A DNA stretch of 6,796 nucleotides from Thiotrichaceae bacterium (GTDB taxonomy: Bacteria > Pseudomonadota > Gammaproteobacteria > Thiotrichales > Thiotrichaceae). Position 1 is the stretch's first letter. Every line of letters starts with the position of its first letter. The translations under genes were made by a program, and so were the position numbers. The stretch is from assembly GCA_027008885.1 (NCBI GenBank), contig JALVDQ010000467.1, positions 1 through 6,796 of the forward strand, in the 5' to 3' direction. Shown one piece after another: positions 3,999 to 6,796 of the stretch. The notes beneath the pieces were generated by a model, which did no database searches, was not told where the DNA came from, and worked only from the letters and a program-made list of their open reading frames with translations.

Positions 3999-6796
3999 CC
4001 TGCACAGCAAGCGCAATATCTTATTACAGGTGACGCTGATCCATTCCTGCCCCATCTTAAAAAAGCAATTAACTTTGCAACTCATATTGATATAACCGTC
4101 GGGTTTATCCGAATTACTGGCTTACAATTGTTGGAATCAGCCTTGCAGGATGCCATTGAACGTGACATTAAAATCCGTATTTTAACTGGTGACTATCTTA
4201 ACATCACTGATATTTATGCTCTGCGTAAACTGATGCTACTCAAACAACGGGGAGTACAAGTAAGGATATTTGAGAGTATGGGAAAATATAGTTTTCATAT
4301 GAAAGCCTATATCTTTACTCACGATAACAGTAGGCAGAAAGGATGTGCCTTTATTGGCTCAAGCAATATTTCTAAAGTGGCGTTGCAACATGGGCATGAA
4401 TGGAATATCAGGGTTGACAGTGAAGAAAATCCACGTCGATTTAAAGAAATACAGGAAAAATTTACCAGAATATTCTTACATCAACAAACCACGGAGCTAA
4501 CTCATGACTGGATTGATAAATATGAAATCCGTATAAAAAATACACCTTTTGTCTCTATTGCTGAATTTGGGAGTGATGAAACTGTATCACCAGTTTGCCC
4601 CAATGAGTTTCAACAACAAGCTCTTGAAGCCCTGGAAAAAAGCAGACAACAGGGTTATAAACGTGGTCTGGTCGTGATGGCGACTGGAATAGGAAAAACG
4701 TGGCTTGCAGCTTTTGACACGCAACAAATGGAAGCCCAAAAAATACTATTTGTTGCTCACAGGGAAGAAATTCTGGATCAGGCAGAGTCAACATTTATTC
4801 GTATAAACCCCAAACTAAAGGTAGGTCGATATACTGGCAAAGAAAAAACTGAAAATAATGATATTGATATTATTTTTGCTTCTGTGCAAACATTAGGGCG
4901 TATTAACCACTTAACTTTTTTCCCGAAAAATCATTTTGATTATATTATTGTCGATGAATTTCACCATGCCTCGGCACGAACGTATCAGCGGTTATTAAAC
5001 TATTTCACAGCCGATTTTCTTTTGGGCTTGACAGCTACACCAGAACGAACAGATCAGGCAGATATACTTAGTCTTTGTGACAATAATTTGGTCTATAGAC
5101 GTGATCTTTTTGATGGAATAGATGAAGGTTTGTTATGCCCATTTCACTATATTGGCGTGGCTGACAAGGAAGTCGATTATCAGGAAATCCCTTGGCGTAA
5201 TGGCAAGTTTGACCCAGATGAATTACTCAACAAACTGGCAACACAAAGTCGTGCCAGACATATTTTAAATGAGTGGAAAAAGCATAAACAACAACGCACA
5301 TTAGCATTTTGTATTTCCAGAAAACATGCTGATTTTATGACTACTTTTTTTAATAAGAAGGGTTATAAAACCATTTCAGTTCATAGTAAATCTGAAATTC
5401 GTAGAAATGATGCGCTAGAGCGATTAAGGAAAGGAGTTATTGATGTGGTCTTTTCTGTGGACCTGTTTAATGAAGGTGTTGATCTACCTAGTATTGACAC
5501 AGTCATGATGTTGCGTCCGACAGATTCAAAAATTATTTTTTTGCAACAATTAGGGCGCGGGTTACGAATCCATAGACAAAAAAATCAACTTATTGTTCTG
5601 GATTTTATCGCAAATCATATTAGCTTCTTTCGTAAGCCTGAAGCACTTTTTGGTATTGGCTCAAGTAAGGCAGAACGCAGACTTTTTTTAAAGCAACTAC
5701 AAAGAAATACCTTAGAATTACCAAAAGGTTGCTATGTCAACTTTGATCTAAAAAGTATTGATTTTTTGACACGCTTGCTAAAGGATAAACTATCCGCACA
5801 GGAGTCACTATATAATTCATTAAAAGGATCAAAAGGTCGTAGACCAACAATATCTGAATTTTATCAGGCTAAAGGTAATATTCAGGTTATCAGGAAAAGT
5901 TATGGACATTGGTTTGGGTTTGTTAACGCTGAAAATGATTTAATGCATGATGAGCAACATTGTCTGCAAAATCATAATGCATTTTTCAAAGAAGTAGAAA
6001 GCACGGCTCTTACCAAATCCTGGAAAATAATTTTATTGGAAGCGATGATTGAAATGAATGGATTTATTCAACCTCCAACAACAAAAGCCCTGGCTATAAA
6101 AAGCCATGAGATTGTATTACGTCATCCTCATTTGCTTAGTGATTTACCCAGTAACATTGATAAAAAAAATACAGAGTTATGGCATAAATACTGGTTACAA
6201 AACCCGATTAATGCATGGATTGGTGGAAATAAAAAAGTCCAAAATTCATTTTTTAAAGTAGAAGATGATAATTTTATTTTTAATGAATTAATTGATTCTG
6301 ATTTTGAAGATAGTTTTCATCTACTCTTACAGGAAATAATTAACTATCGTTTATTGCAGTACGAGGAGAGGATAGAAGCCAAACAATGTAAAAAGATTAA
6401 AGATGCTAGCAATGAAAAAGAGCCACAAAAGACCGCTGAAATTATTCCTTTGCAGCCACCCGAACGTATTAATATTCCATATTTTTCAGATTTGAAAATT
6501 GCCTGCGGTCATTTTAAAAGTAGCTTTCAGGATGAAGAAAATGTTGAGCATGTGTCATTACCACAGAATTATGACCATATAAATCCTGTAAAACACTTTA
6601 TTGCCAAAGCTAGTGGCAACTCCATGAACGGAGGTAAAAATCCTATTAAGGATGGGGATTATCTATTACTTGAGTTAATTACTCCTGATCAAGCTGGCAG
6701 TATCAGTAACCAGCTTATTGTGATAGAAAGGCAAGATGTAACGGGTGATGATCAGTTTTTACTTCGATATGTAAAAAAGTTAGCTAATGGACAGTA
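3996..6796 (+). CDS. PLD nuclease-SF2 helicase-UmuD-like S24 peptidase fusion (partial, runs off right edge)
   Basis: The frame is open from ATG 3996 to the window end, giving 933 full codons and two further bases (TA). Residues about 9-160 are a phospholipase-D-like nuclease domain: HMK (His101, Lys103), GSSN (121-124) and EWN (135-137). Residues about 205-545 are a superfamily 2 helicase of the ResIII/DEXH type: Walker A ATGIGKT (229-235), DEFHH (320-324), TATPERTD (346-353), motif V DLFNEGVDLP (489-498), and motif VI QQLGRGLR (517-524). Residues about 546-828 are unassigned and include RRPTISEFYQ (615-624) and YWLQNPINAWIGG (732-744). From 829 onward there is an S24 peptidase module with Cys837-Gly838, Ser876 in GNSM and Lys927 in VKKL, closely like UmuD. 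Inference: a DNA-targeting nuclease-helicase controlled by RecA-stimulated self-cleavage, possibly in phage or plasmid defence. PLD-helicase proteins of the DUF3427-like group are its nearest known relatives by architecture; I am not sure it belongs to that family. Sampled GC is about 29%. Confidence 0.88.
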   Translation, partial: MPAQQAQYLITGDADPFLPHLKKAINFATHIDITVGFIRITGLQLLESALQDAIERDIKIRILTGDYLNITDIYALRKLMLLKQRGVQVRIFESMGKYSFHMKAYIFTHDNSRQKGCAFIGSSNISKVALQHGHEWNIRVDSEENPRRFKEIQEKFTRIFLHQQTTELTHDWIDKYEIRIKNTPFVSIAEFGSDETVSPVCPNEFQQQALEALEKSRQQGYKRGLVVMATGIGKTWLAAFDTQQMEAQKILFVAHREEILDQAESTFIRINPKLKVGRYTGKEKTENNDIDIIFASVQTLGRINHLTFFPKNHFDYIIVDEFHHASARTYQRLLNYFTADFLLGLTATPERTDQADILSLCDNNLVYRRDLFDGIDEGLLCPFHYIGVADKEVDYQEIPWRNGKFDPDELLNKLATQSRARHILNEWKKHKQQRTLAFCISRKHADFMTTFFNKKGYKTISVHSKSEIRRNDALERLRKGVIDVVFSVDLFNEGVDLPSIDTVMMLRPTDSKIIFLQQLGRGLRIHRQKNQLIVLDFIANHISFFRKPEALFGIGSSKAERRLFLKQLQRNTLELPKGCYVNFDLKSIDFLTRLLKDKLSAQESLYNSLKGSKGRRPTISEFYQAKGNIQVIRKSYGHWFGFVNAENDLMHDEQHCLQNHNAFFKEVESTALTKSWKIILLEAMIEMNGFIQPPTTKALAIKSHEIVLRHPHLLSDLPSNIDKKNTELWHKYWLQNPINAWIGGNKKVQNSFFKVEDDNFIFNELIDSDFEDSFHLLLQEIINYRLLQYEERIEAKQCKKIKDASNEKEPQKTAEIIPLQPPERINIPYFSDLKIACGHFKSSFQDEENVEHVSLPQNYDHINPVKHFIAKASGNSMNGGKNPIKDGDYLLLELITPDQAGSISNQLIVIERQDVTGDDQFLLRYVKKLANGQ
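6480..6796 (+). other. UmuD/LexA-like autocleavage module within the fusion protein
   Basis: This marks residues 829-933 of the fusion protein. The segment PYFSDLKIACGHF (828-840) parallels UmuD around its Cys24-Gly25 cleavage site (PLFSDLVQCGF). FIAKASGNSM (868-877) parallels YFVKASGDSM around UmuD Ser60, and IKDGDYLLLE parallels ISDGDLLIVD. RYVKKL (924-929) parallels FTVKKL around UmuD Lys97. The scissile-bond codons are at 6504-6509, Ser876 at 6621-6623 and Lys927 at 6774-6776. Glycine-to-serine spacing is 38 residues here against 35 in UmuD. Serine-to-lysine spacing is 51 against 37, so there is an insertion before the lysine strand. The domain's last strands lie beyond the window. Confidence 0.8.

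Noticed and set aside
4555..4794. 79-codon open frame on the minus strand
   Set aside because: It is antisense to the helicase Walker A region, which is clearly coding on the plus strand.
3412..6796. Type I or III restriction-modification system
   Set aside because: The methyltransferase has no DNA-methylase motif, there is no specificity subunit, and the nuclease is PLD-like rather than an HsdR or Res type endonuclease.
6783..6796. Stop codon of the fusion gene at the window edge
   Set aside because: The last codon shows only TA. It could be a stop or tyrosine. UmuD continues about 40 residues past the equivalent lysine, so I treat the gene as incomplete.

Overview
The window looks like a piece of a bacterial chromosome, probably from a gammaproteobacterium. 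That guess rests on family resemblance only: an RDD protein with an NPYQAP-type N-terminus, a Kazal-like lipoprotein, and a UmuD-like peptidase module. No RNA gene or marker gene is present to confirm it. There is no tRNA, rRNA, CRISPR array, transposase or complete mobile element.

The left half (1-3177) holds three cell-envelope genes. An RDD-family membrane protein lies on the minus strand (69-554). A small Kazal-like, cysteine-rich lipoprotein (about 741-1073) is transcribed divergently from it. A large secreted protein (1222-3177) resembles clan GH-A glycoside hydrolases: it has an NE acid/base-type motif and a later candidate glutamate nucleophile, and an unusual basic, coiled-coil tail. 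Each gene appears to be its own transcription unit.

After a 234-base gap, the right half (3412 to the window edge) is a compact two-gene operon. It starts with a small class I SAM-dependent methyltransferase (3412-3996). Its TAA overlaps the ATG of a very large second gene in a TAATG junction. That second gene stays open to base 6796, so at least 933 codons are visible and its end lies outside the window. It encodes, in order, a phospholipase-D-like nuclease domain, a complete superfamily 2 DEXH helicase, a middle region I cannot assign, and a C-terminal S24 (LexA/UmuD-type) peptidase module.

The peptidase module is the most notable content. Its sequence resembles UmuD closely: PYFSDLKIACGHF, then KASGNSM, then VKKL. 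It keeps the candidate Cys-Gly scissile bond, the catalytic serine and the catalytic lysine. This suggests that DNA damage or an activated RecA filament could trigger self-cleavage and release the nuclease-helicase part from the peptidase part. The operon is also clearly AT-richer than the left half (hand counts of sampled lines: about 47% GC in the glycoside-hydrolase-like gene, 35% in the methyltransferase, 29% in the helicase). That fits an acquired accessory module, plausibly an anti-phage or anti-plasmid system. The defence role is inference, not something the sequence proves.
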